Part shown: positions 24,961 through 32,410 of the stretch, in pieces
Numbering within the stretch: the first letter of the stretch is position 1
Layout: the number at the start of each line of letters is the position of its first letter
Assembly: GCA_964640065.1 (NCBI GenBank)
Contig: CAZXIE010000002.1
Location: 11,310-75,309 of the forward strand
Origin: JAJRXG01 sp964640065
GTDB lineage: Bacteria; Bacteroidota; Bacteroidia; Chitinophagales; Saprospiraceae
DNA length: 64,000 nucleotides
Reading direction: 5' to 3'
The notes under the pieces: model-generated
Told to the model about the DNA's origin: nothing
Seen by the model: only the letters and a program-made list of their open reading frames with translations
Databases searched by the model: none
Made by a program: the position numbers and the translations under genes

Positions 24961-26070
24961 GTGACTGAGATCACTTTCGTAAATGAAACAGGTATGCCCA
25001 AAAAACAAGAACACAAAACATTTATAAAAGGTAGAGGTGCACAGATAAACACTGCCAATCCTTATCAAAATAATCACTTAGATAGTGCAGGTCATAGCTG
25101 GCTCGATGATGAAGACATCGATCTTGTTACTAAGACCCAATATCTTACCACGCACCCAAAAAGCATCGTGAATAAGGTCAAGAGCCCCGACCTAAGTTTT
25201 GCTTACTCGATTAACCCCTACCAAGGCTGCGAACATGGGTGTGTATACTGCTACGCTCGCAATACCCACACCTACTGGGGATACAGTGCAGGAGTAGACT
25301 TTGAGCAAAAGATTCTCATCAAGCACAATGCTTCTGAGCTCCTAGAAAAGAGATTGCGATCCAAATCTTGGAAACCGCTGACGATGATGATCTCGGGTAA
25401 CACCGATTGTTATCAACCCGCAGAAAGAAAATACAAGATCACACGAAGTCTGCTCGAAGTGCTCCGACGGTTCAAACATCCAACTTCTATCATCACCAAA
25501 AATGCCTTGGTGCTTAGAGATATCGACATCATATCCGAGATGGCAAAAATTGGAATAGTAAGAGTTGTCATATCCATCACTTCTCTAGACGAATCTATAC
25601 GCACAACGCTAGAGCCCAGGACATCTACCAGTCTCATGCGACTCAAAGCCGTCCGTAAACTCTCATCTGCCGGCATACCTGTCAGAGTGATGATCGCACC
25701 TATCATCCCAAGCATAACAGATCACGAGATTAACTCCATCGCGAAAGCCGCAGCTGACGCAGGAGCTGAAGACATCGCCTACACAATCGTAAGACTAAAT
25801 GGTGACGTAGGACCCATCTTTAAAGATTGGCTGAAAAGAGTGTACCCTGATAGATACAATCGGGTCATCCATCAAATCGAAAACTGTCACGGAGGAAAAG
25901 TGAGTGATAGTAGGTTTAAAACAAGGATGAAGGGCGAGGGTCAGTTTGCCGATATGATCAAGCAGCAAATACAACTCGCAAGAGGGCGATATTTTAAAGA
26001 TGTGAGTCGGGCAGTTCTGTCTACAGAGCATTTTAGGATTCCTCCTGGACCGCAACTCAGTTTGTTTTAA
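24961..26070 (+). CDS. PA0069-family radical SAM protein
   Basis: The 369-residue radical S-adenosylmethionine enzyme of unknown reaction has the [4Fe-4S] cluster motif C90-x3-C94-x2-C97 in YQGCEHGCVYCYAR. It is followed by the family segments LMKHNA-like (ILIKHNASELL), MISGNTDCYQPAE and VSITSLDESI. The last residues PPGPQLSLF are typical of the family. The start is uncertain: GTG at 24961 gives an 11-residue extension, while ATG at 24994 gives MPKKQEHK. A mini-hairpin motif copy lies between the two candidates, so it may be upstream of the true start. The gene is the last before the tRNA. Confidence 0.92.
   Translation: MTEITFVNETGMPKKQEHKTFIKGRGAQINTANPYQNNHLDSAGHSWLDDEDIDLVTKTQYLTTHPKSIVNKVKSPDLSFAYSINPYQGCEHGCVYCYARNTHTYWGYSAGVDFEQKILIKHNASELLEKRLRSKSWKPLTMMISGNTDCYQPAERKYKITRSLLEVLRRFKHPTSIITKNALVLRDIDIISEMAKIGIVRVVISITSLDESIRTTLEPRTSTSLMRLKAVRKLSSAGIPVRVMIAPIIPSITDHEINSIAKAAADAGAEDIAYTIVRLNGDVGPIFKDWLKRVYPDRYNRVIHQIENCHGGKVSDSRFKTRMKGEGQFADMIKQQIQLARGRYFKDVSRAVLSTEHFRIPPGPQLSLF
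24972..24985 (-). repeat. Mini-hairpin motif copy 6 (A:T pair, GAAA loop)
   Basis: The minus strand reads CATTTACGAAAGTG, identical to the copies at 5968 and 56162. It lies at the 5' end of the radical SAM gene, between its two possible starts. Confidence 0.75.
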
Positions 26071-26111
26071 TCATTTTGGCCAAAGACCTATCATGATATT
26101 CTACATTGTTA

Positions 26112-26119
26112 TAGATTTG
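26112..26119 (+). promoter_or_regulatory. -7 box TAGATTTG of the tRNA gene
   Basis: This is an exact TAnnTTTG match 14 bases before the mature tRNA 5' end, consistent with a short 5' leader removed by RNase P. Confidence 0.6.
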
Positions 26120-26133
26120 CGTCCACATTATGA

Positions 26134-26207
26134 GGGCCTATAGCTCAGCTGGTTAGAGCACCTGACTCATAATCAGGGGGTCTGGGGTTCAAGTCCCTGT
26201 GGGCCCA
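26134..26207 (+). tRNA. tRNA with CAT anticodon (Met, or Ile2 after lysidine modification)
   Basis: The cloverleaf is complete: acceptor GGGCCTA pairs with TGGGCCC, the D-arm has AGCTCAGCTGGTTAGAGC, the anticodon arm is CCTGA-CTCATAA-TCAGG with anticodon CAT, and the T-arm loop is TTCAAGT. The 3' CCA is not encoded. The first base G pairs with C72, so it is not initiator tRNA. GACTCATAATC in the anticodon arm resembles tRNA-Ile2, whose C34 is changed to lysidine by TilS, but elongator Met cannot be excluded. Confidence 0.93.
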
Positions 26208-26210
26208 CAA

Positions 26211-26240
26211 AAAAGGAGATCAAATTTTGATCTCCTTTTA
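26211..26240. terminator. Bidirectional rho-independent terminator
   Basis: GGAGATCAAA and TTTGATCTCC form a perfect ten-base stem, with AAAAAA before and TTTTATTT after. It serves the tRNA on the plus strand and the M1 aminopeptidase on the minus strand, which converge here. Confidence 0.9.
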
Positions 26241-26251
26241 TTTCTTCAAGT

Positions 26252-28849
26252 CTAATACCCCTGATAACGCTGCGAAAGCAGCGGATTCTGTTCGTTCTCT
26301 TTGATCTCTTCTATCATCCCCGTGATCTGATCAGCAACTACCTTGTTTGTCCCTCCCAGTCTTGTTCTTAGCTTATGAAGGGCATCTGTAGCAGCATATC
26401 GATAGAATATGTTGGTCACAGGACTCAAGCCGATCTCAGATAATCTTGATGACTTCTCTAGTATTTCAGATGCTGGTAACTGCGATATCAATGAATTATA
26501 AGCGTCATAAAAGCTAAATACAGAGAAGAGACTCACATTAGTAAGCTTGTCTTCAAAGTAAGGGATATGACTCTTGTCTCCAGACTTCGCCAAGATCGAT
26601 GAAACTGCTCCAACCAACTTAGATGTCTTCTCACTCTTGAGCCCGATGGCTCTTGTTAGAGCAGTCTCTTCGTCTATTCTATCTAAAGCCTCTAAAGCAC
26701 TTGATAGGACTGTATATGATTGCTCATTATCTAATACTTGTGTGATCAATCCATTAACTCCGCTGGCACCTTCTGCTGCTAACCGCATAAGAGCAGCTCC
26801 TCTCACATCTGAGTGAGGGTCTGATACGGCTAGCTCTTTATACCTGTTCATCAGCTTTTGATTATCCCTTATGTCTGTGTGTTCGACTGCCATTTGTCGT
26901 ATAGAAAAGTGGTTGTCATCAAGAGCAGAAACTAAAGTGGATTGTCCTGCCGATCGACTTTTGATATTATCTATAGCATCGTACCGATGGATATAGGTAT
27001 CAACCCAGTTGTACTGATTCATATATTGCTCAGTAGTCTTCGATTCACTTTTTACCATCAACAGATGATCGTCTTTATCAAAGACAATTAGCGCAGGAGT
27101 ACTGCTATACGGAAGTTCTATAGTTTGGCTCCTTTGGTTGACCATAAGATCAAACTGAGTTTCTATTCCACTTTCATCATATACGGCTAGTGTAACTGGA
27201 AGTTGGAATATAGCTTTCGCCGTCTCTGCATTTTGTGTCTGATCTACTGTCAGCGCAAGCGTATTAGTTGCATCATTATAATCATACGCTAACTCGACCA
27301 TCGGATGCCCAGATGACAGATACCACTGATCAAAAAACCAATGCAAGTCCAAACCAGATACATCTTCAAAAGCCATTCGAAGTTCATCGACCTCAACTGC
27401 TGTGTGTTTGTGATCTGTCAGGTACTTATTAAGCCCCGCATAGAAAGCCTCATCTCCTAATTGGTGTCTTAACATATGAAGCACTAATCCTCCCTTATTA
27501 TAAGAGTGTCCATCGAACATCTCTTCTTTATCTCCATACCCATAATGGATAAGAGGATGCATACCTGATTGCAAAATGGATTGAAGGTATCCTTGTAATT
27601 CATTCTTACGTTGGTAGCCCGCGGCATCTATACCATACTTATGTTCTTGCCAGAGATGTTCACTATAATTAGCAAACCCTTCTTGCAGAGTCAAGTTAGC
27701 CCAGCTCTCACAAGTCACCAGATCTCCAAACCAATGATGAAAAAGTTCATGCGCTACGATGAAGTCATTGTCATCGTCTATGAGCTCTCTATCTGTCTTT
27801 TGTATAAAGTCTCCAAAGATGACAGCTGTCGTGTTTTCCATAGCACCAGAGACGTAGTCTTTAGTTATAATCTGACTGTACTTATCCCATGGATAAGGAT
27901 AATCCAAGATGTCAGAAAAGAAGTCAATCATCTCAGGTGTATGCTCAAATATTTGCTTAGCATAAGGTGCGTACTCTGGTTCCACATAGTACTCTAAAAG
28001 AAGACCGTTATGTTCCTCTTTTATAACTGCAAAATCCCCTACGGCTACCATGACTAAGTAAGGAGCATGCGGTTGGTCCATGCGCCAAGTATCTTTGTGG
28101 GTGCCATCGCCATAGGACTTACTTTCTATAAGTGTACCATTAGAAAGAGTAACAAACTTATCGTCTACAGTCATTGATATCTGATGAGTGATCTGCTCAT
28201 TGGGTTTGTCTATTGTTGGAAACCATCTTGAGTTATGCTCTGTCTCTCCTTGTGTCCAGATCTGAGTGGGTTTGTCTGGATCTTCATCTCGTGGATCTAT
28301 AAAAAATAAGCCTTGATCACTGACGATGGCATCACTTCCACCTACTGGTCCTCCAGAAGGGTGGGCAACATAGTCGATTGTAATTACTACCTCCTCTCCT
28401 CTTTTATAATTACGCTCAAGGTCTATTTCTAGTTTCTTCCCATCATATTCGAAGTCCAGAGAAGAACCATTTGCGGAAGCGATATCTATAATCTCAAAAC
28501 CCTGTGCATCAAGTGTTACTTTCGATTGCTCATAAAAGTATGGCTGCATAGATATATCCGCTCGGCCAAATACCTTTTCATTAGTCCAATCAAATCGTAT
28601 GTCTAAATCCATATGCTGTAGATCCCATATGCGATCTTCCGCTGGATTGTAGGGAGGTAGATTATATTCTCTAGGTGCGGAGATGACAAGTTCTTCCAGT
28701 TCTCTTTCTTCATAATCATCTATGTCGGTATCTGATTCGTAGATGACTTCCTCCGTTTCTTTAGGTTGCTCTATTGGCACCATCAAGTGTTTCTGCGTTT
28801 TACAACTACAGATCAGGACGACAAGTAAGGGAAGTAATATTCTAATCAT
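26252..28849 (-). CDS. M1 family aminopeptidase lipoprotein with HEAT-like C-terminus
   Basis: The 865-residue zinc aminopeptidase begins with a lipoprotein signal peptide (LLVVLICSC, lipidated Cys near 16). GAMEN (about 334-338) binds the substrate N-terminus. HELFHHW (about 364-370) and the downstream EGFANY glutamate form the gluzincin zinc site. The last 220 residues are helical and repetitive, like HEAT or ERAP1-type repeats. It is predicted to trim peptides in the periplasm or at the cell surface. It follows yqeY by 4 bp in the ksgA-yqeY operon and ends at a bidirectional terminator. A mini-hairpin motif copy lies in the N-terminal domain. Confidence 0.95.
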   Translation of the reverse strand: MIRILLPLLVVLICSCKTQKHLMVPIEQPKETEEVIYESDTDIDDYEERELEELVISAPREYNLPPYNPAEDRIWDLQHMDLDIRFDWTNEKVFGRADISMQPYFYEQSKVTLDAQGFEIIDIASANGSSLDFEYDGKKLEIDLERNYKRGEEVVITIDYVAHPSGGPVGGSDAIVSDQGLFFIDPRDEDPDKPTQIWTQGETEHNSRWFPTIDKPNEQITHQISMTVDDKFVTLSNGTLIESKSYGDGTHKDTWRMDQPHAPYLVMVAVGDFAVIKEEHNGLLLEYYVEPEYAPYAKQIFEHTPEMIDFFSDILDYPYPWDKYSQIITKDYVSGAMENTTAVIFGDFIQKTDRELIDDDNDFIVAHELFHHWFGDLVTCESWANLTLQEGFANYSEHLWQEHKYGIDAAGYQRKNELQGYLQSILQSGMHPLIHYGYGDKEEMFDGHSYNKGGLVLHMLRHQLGDEAFYAGLNKYLTDHKHTAVEVDELRMAFEDVSGLDLHWFFDQWYLSSGHPMVELAYDYNDATNTLALTVDQTQNAETAKAIFQLPVTLAVYDESGIETQFDLMVNQRSQTIELPYSSTPALIVFDKDDHLLMVKSESKTTEQYMNQYNWVDTYIHRYDAIDNIKSRSAGQSTLVSALDDNHFSIRQMAVEHTDIRDNQKLMNRYKELAVSDPHSDVRGAALMRLAAEGASGVNGLITQVLDNEQSYTVLSSALEALDRIDEETALTRAIGLKSEKTSKLVGAVSSILAKSGDKSHIPYFEDKLTNVSLFSVFSFYDAYNSLISQLPASEILEKSSRLSEIGLSPVTNIFYRYAATDALHKLRTRLGGTNKVVADQITGMIEEIKENEQNPLLSQRYQGY
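28468..28481 (+). repeat. Mini-hairpin motif copy 7 (G:C pair, GGAA loop)
   Basis: The plus strand reads CATTTGCGGAAGCG, inside the M1 aminopeptidase gene. It shares 18 bases with the copy at 20948, including GATATC after the motif. Confidence 0.75.
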
Positions 28850-28853
28850 ATTT

Positions 28854-29303
28854 CTAATTATTCAGTAGTTGTTTTACGATAGTGGCAACTGTTTTTCCAT
28901 CAGCCTGTCCAGCTACTTTTTGTGATACAATACCCATCACCTTGCCCATATCTTTCATACTGGAAGCTCCTGTCTCATCGATTACTCCTTGGATAAGTGA
29001 TGATAGTGCGGATTCATCCATTTGAGCAGGAAGAAATTTTTGGATCACCTCTATCTCTTCTCTTTCTACGACAGCTAGATCTTCTCTTCCTTGTTTAACA
29101 TAGATGTCAAGAGATTCTTGCCGTTGCTTAACTAGCTTTTGAAGTAATTTAATTTCTCCTGCACTATCTAATTCTTTCCCACTTCCGTCAGTTTTAACTA
29201 AAAGAATAGCCGCTTTTATAGCACGGATAGCTCTCAGTGCCACTTGGTCTTTTGACTTCATGGCTTCCTTAAAAGCAGGCGAAATAGTTTGTTCTAAACT
29301 CAT
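28854..29303 (-). CDS. GatB/YqeY domain-containing protein
   Basis: The 149-residue cytoplasmic protein is homologous to the tail domain of the GatB amidotransferase subunit. The family is thought to bind tRNA, but the role of the free domain is not settled. Recognisable segments are MKSKDQVALRAIRAIKAA near the N-terminus, KLVKQRQESLDIYVKQGREDL in the middle and MKDMGKVMGIVSQKVAGQAD near the end. The length is normal. The ATG overlaps the ksgA stop (ATGA at 29300-29303), which implies coupled translation. Confidence 0.95.
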   Translation of the reverse strand: MSLEQTISPAFKEAMKSKDQVALRAIRAIKAAILLVKTDGSGKELDSAGEIKLLQKLVKQRQESLDIYVKQGREDLAVVEREEIEVIQKFLPAQMDESALSSLIQGVIDETGASSMKDMGKVMGIVSQKVAGQADGKTVATIVKQLLNN

Positions 29304-30079
29304 GATGATGATTGTGTATCTATGGTATTAGTAAGTTGTATAAAATCTTCCAGAGACAGTTGTTCAGGTCGTTTAGTCATGATTTCTTCATGAAACAAAG
29401 CTTCATCCTTGATCAATGGCTTTAGCGTATTTCGTAGCATTTTGCGTCTTTGGTTAAACGTACTTTTAACTACCGTTCTAAATAACGCAGAAGAACATGG
29501 TAGGGTATAATTTTCCTTGCGCTTCAAGTAAAGTACGGCGCTTTGCACCTTAGGCGCAGGAAAGAATGATCCGGGACTCACCTTCATGATGATCTCAGCG
29601 TGATAACTAGCTTGTATCAACACACTAGTCACACCATAAATCTTACTTCCAGGACCTGCCGCAATTCTTTCAGCGACCTCTTTTTGAAACATACCGACGG
29701 CAACAGGCACTAGATCCTTGTACTTATCTATCCGAAATAATATCTGGCTTGAGATATTATAGGGGAAGTTTCCCACAACAGTATACTGTTCCTTAGCAAA
29801 GACTTTTTCGAGAGGAAGTTTGAGGAAATCCTCCTGTATCAACTGATCTTCACTTAGGCCAAGATTTTGCTGAAGATGATGTACCATATCCCAGTCTGCT
29901 TCCACAGCTTTGAAGTTCAGGCTGGGCTCTTGTACGAGATACTTCGTCAAAGCACCTTTCCCAGGTCCCACTTCAAGCACATTATCATTCGTCCTATACT
30001 TAAGTGCCGCAGATACGATCCGCTCTGAGATTGACTCGTTGATTAAAAAATTCTGTCCGTATGACTTCTTCGGCCTCAC
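29300..30079 (-). CDS. rsmA: 16S rRNA (adenine-1518/1519-N6) dimethyltransferase
   Basis: KsgA/RsmA dimethylates two adjacent adenines in the 3' hairpin of 16S rRNA late in 30S assembly. At 259 residues it has the usual length. Visible are QNFLI (9-13), the SAM-binding VLEVGPGKGALT (34-45) and the catalytic NFPYNIS near residue 104 (Asn-Phe-Pro-Tyr in place of the common Asn-Leu-Pro-Tyr). The C-terminal FNQRRKMLRNTLK completes the signature. It is the first gene of an operon with yqeY and the M1 peptidase, and is divergent from pdxA. Confidence 0.97.
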   Translation of the reverse strand: MRPKKSYGQNFLINESISERIVSAALKYRTNDNVLEVGPGKGALTKYLVQEPSLNFKAVEADWDMVHHLQQNLGLSEDQLIQEDFLKLPLEKVFAKEQYTVVGNFPYNISSQILFRIDKYKDLVPVAVGMFQKEVAERIAAGPGSKIYGVTSVLIQASYHAEIIMKVSPGSFFPAPKVQSAVLYLKRKENYTLPCSSALFRTVVKSTFNQRRKMLRNTLKPLIKDEALFHEEIMTKRPEQLSLEDFIQLTNTIDTQSSS

Positions 30080-30147
30080 ATCTGAGATATTAAAAGATGC
30101 AAAAGTCCTTCTTTTTTAGCGGTTATCCATATGTTCTCTTTTCTCGC

Positions 30148-30161
30148 CACTTCCGTAAATG
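30148..30161 (-). repeat. Mini-hairpin motif copy 8 (A:T pair, GGAA loop), intergenic
   Basis: The minus strand reads CATTTACGGAAGTG, identical to 11012 and to the copy at 42701. It lies in the 139-base divergent gap between ksgA and pdxA, so coding constraint cannot explain it. Confidence 0.78.
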
Positions 30162-30218
30162 CTTCTCTTCAAATCTGCCACCATAAGGAGTAGTATATTA
30201 GCGGCTTAAGAATTAAGT

Positions 30219-31280
30219 ATGAGTAAGGCCAAGCTAGGAATCACTATCGGAGATATTAACGGTATCGGACCAGAGGTGATCATCAAAGCCCTCAACAACA
30301 GTATGCTCTTTAACGAGTGTACTCCTATTATATATGGCTCCTCTAAAGTCATGGGTTACCACAAGAACATTGTTAAGGACCCAGATTTTCACTTCAATAA
30401 TATCAGCAGAACAGATCGTGCTTCTTCAGGTAAAGTCAGTTTGATTAATTGTTGGCAAGACAGCGTGAAGATTAATATCGGTGAGGCAACCGAAGATAGT
30501 GGTAAGAGTGCTCACATAGCTCTTGATAGAGCTGTCGGAGATCTTAATAAGGGCTTTATCGATGCTCTCGTTACAGCTCCTATCAACAAAAAGGCTATGA
30601 AAATGGCCAACTTTCCATATCTCGGTCATACAGAATACATCGCTAAGTCGGCAGATATGCTAGGACAAGAGCTTATGATGCTCATCTCTGATGAACTCAA
30701 GGTAGGTCTCGTCTCTAGCCACATACCGTTAAGAAGAGTTCATGAGAAGATTTCTAAAGACCGAATAAAGGATTGCATATCCATACTCAATGATACCTTG
30801 ATGCAGGATTTTGGTATAGAAAAACCAACCATAGCTATCATGGGTCTCAATCCTCATGCTGGCGATGGCGGAGAAATCGGAACAGAAGAAGAAGAAATTA
30901 TTAAACCGGCTATTATAGAATTAAAGAAAAGTGGAGTTATGGTGAGTGGACCATATAGTGCTGATGGCTTTTTTGGAAGCTCAACGTACAAAAGGTTTGA
31001 TGCCGTGCTCGCTATGTATCATGATCAAGGTCTTGTACCTTTTAAAGCGCTATCCTTTGGATCAGGTGTAAATTATACTGCAGGACTCAACGTCATCAGG
31101 ACTTCTCCCGATCATGGTACTGGTTATGATATCGCTGGTAAAAATATAGCAGACGCTTCTTCTATGAGACAAGCCATCTATACTGCCATAGATATCTGGA
31201 GGTCTAGAAAAGACTATGATGAGATGCACCAAAGTGCTGTCGATAAGGTTGAGATAGAAAGTGCAGGAGAAATCGTTTAG
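30219..31280 (+). CDS. pdxA: 4-hydroxythreonine-4-phosphate dehydrogenase
   Basis: PdxA oxidises 4-phosphohydroxy-L-threonine in the DXP-dependent pathway to pyridoxal phosphate. The 353-residue protein has the family segments ITIGDINGIGPEV (N-terminus), LVTAPINKKAM (about 108-118), GHTEYIA with a metal-binding histidine, GLNPHAGDGGEIG and YHDQGLVPFK. All expected metal-site histidines are present (GHTE, NPHAGD, YHDQG). It is followed after 17 bp by the DUF6427 membrane protein. The small divergent gap upstream contains a mini-hairpin motif but no exact -7 box. Confidence 0.97.
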   Translation: MSKAKLGITIGDINGIGPEVIIKALNNSMLFNECTPIIYGSSKVMGYHKNIVKDPDFHFNNISRTDRASSGKVSLINCWQDSVKINIGEATEDSGKSAHIALDRAVGDLNKGFIDALVTAPINKKAMKMANFPYLGHTEYIAKSADMLGQELMMLISDELKVGLVSSHIPLRRVHEKISKDRIKDCISILNDTLMQDFGIEKPTIAIMGLNPHAGDGGEIGTEEEEIIKPAIIELKKSGVMVSGPYSADGFFGSSTYKRFDAVLAMYHDQGLVPFKALSFGSGVNYTAGLNVIRTSPDHGTGYDIAGKNIADASSMRQAIYTAIDIWRSRKDYDEMHQSAVDKVEIESAGEIV

Positions 31281-31297
31281 ATTATAATTATAGCATT

Positions 31298-32275
31298 GTG
31301 ATCAGCATCTTTAAAAAGAACGATGTTCTAAATATTATACTGCTACTCCCCTATGCTATTCTAATCAGACTGCATAGTCTGATTCATCCAGAAGCTTATG
31401 TGCTTAGGGAGGGGGATTCGATTCTTTCTACTTGGATCTTTACTAACCTTCCTTCTCCTATACTACAATCCATCATTGCTATCATCCTTGTCTTTGCTCA
31501 AGGTATTGCCATCAATGTCTTGATTAATAACCACAGGCTCTATAGGACACCCAATACACTTGCGGGCATGATTTATATACTCTTAGCGAGTGCCATCCCG
31601 CAATTACAATTTTTAAGTCCTGCTCTGATAGGAGGAACCTTTGTAATTATAGCAGCATTTCAAGTATTCAATACTTATAAATTAAATGCTGCGACGATTT
31701 ACATCTTCAATGCCGCGCTGGCGTCTTGTTTTGCTGCCTTCATTTATCCGCCCTACTCTTTTATGATCGTTGGAATTTTTATTGGCTTAGCCACTCTTCG
31801 TAATTTTAGTTTAGTCGAAAGAGCTCAGTTCTTGATTGGCTATGCGGCAATTGTTTGGATTTTAACTGCCCTCTACTTTTATGTTGACAAGTTAGATGTC
31901 ACTGATTTGTCCTTTTCTAATTTTCCAGGAGTTTTGCGAGAGTTAGAATACACTCTATCCCATATCAATATTACCATTCTTGTATATCTCGCTTTAGTGT
32001 TTGTTGTACTTCTTAACTACTATAATTACGTAAAGAAGAAAGGCATAGATGTAAGGAAAAAAATAGCCTTCTTCTATTGGCTGATGGTCTGTTCCTTTTT
32101 ATCACTCTTCTTTTATCTGGGTGTCGATTTACAACATATCATCTTTCTAGCCATCCCCCTTTCCTTCTTCTTAAGCAACTCTATCCTGATGGTGAAGCAA
32201 GTTTTTCTGTTAGAAGTTATGCACCTCTGTCTTATCTCAGGTTTGGTGTATTATCAGTTTGCTGGATTGAGTTAG
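31298..32275 (+). CDS. DUF6427 family membrane protein
   Basis: The 325-residue integral membrane protein has about nine to ten helices and an N-terminal cytoplasmic stretch MISIFKKND that is typical of the Bacteroidota DUF6427 family. Recognisable features are a short loop with HRLYRTPNTLAGMIYILL and a helix ending ALASCFAAFIYPPYS. The function is not known. The start is GTG at 31298; no ATG is available near the conserved N-terminus. It lies directly after pdxA and is probably co-transcribed with it. Confidence 0.85.
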   Translation: MISIFKKNDVLNIILLLPYAILIRLHSLIHPEAYVLREGDSILSTWIFTNLPSPILQSIIAIILVFAQGIAINVLINNHRLYRTPNTLAGMIYILLASAIPQLQFLSPALIGGTFVIIAAFQVFNTYKLNAATIYIFNAALASCFAAFIYPPYSFMIVGIFIGLATLRNFSLVERAQFLIGYAAIVWILTALYFYVDKLDVTDLSFSNFPGVLRELEYTLSHINITILVYLALVFVVLLNYYNYVKKKGIDVRKKIAFFYWLMVCSFLSLFFYLGVDLQHIIFLAIPLSFFLSNSILMVKQVFLLEVMHLCLISGLVYYQFAGLS

Positions 32276-32410
32276 TCAGCGAATAGGATAAGTTTAAGGC
32301 TTAACTCTTCACGGTTAAAGTCATCTTAATTACACGCAAAAGACTAGTTCTCAGCCTATTTTCGTTGTTCTAATCTCGACTTTACGTAAATCACCTACAA
32401 ATAACCCGAT

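Noticed and set aside
27611..27997. 128-codon plus-strand frame inside the M1 aminopeptidase gene
   Set aside because: It lies opposite the zinc-binding HELFHH region of the real gene.
32378..32392. GACTTTACGTAAATC upstream of dsbD as another copy of the mini-hairpin motif
   Set aside because: It has the TTnCGnAA core but lacks the conserved loop GRAA and the X:X' complementarity, so it is not counted.
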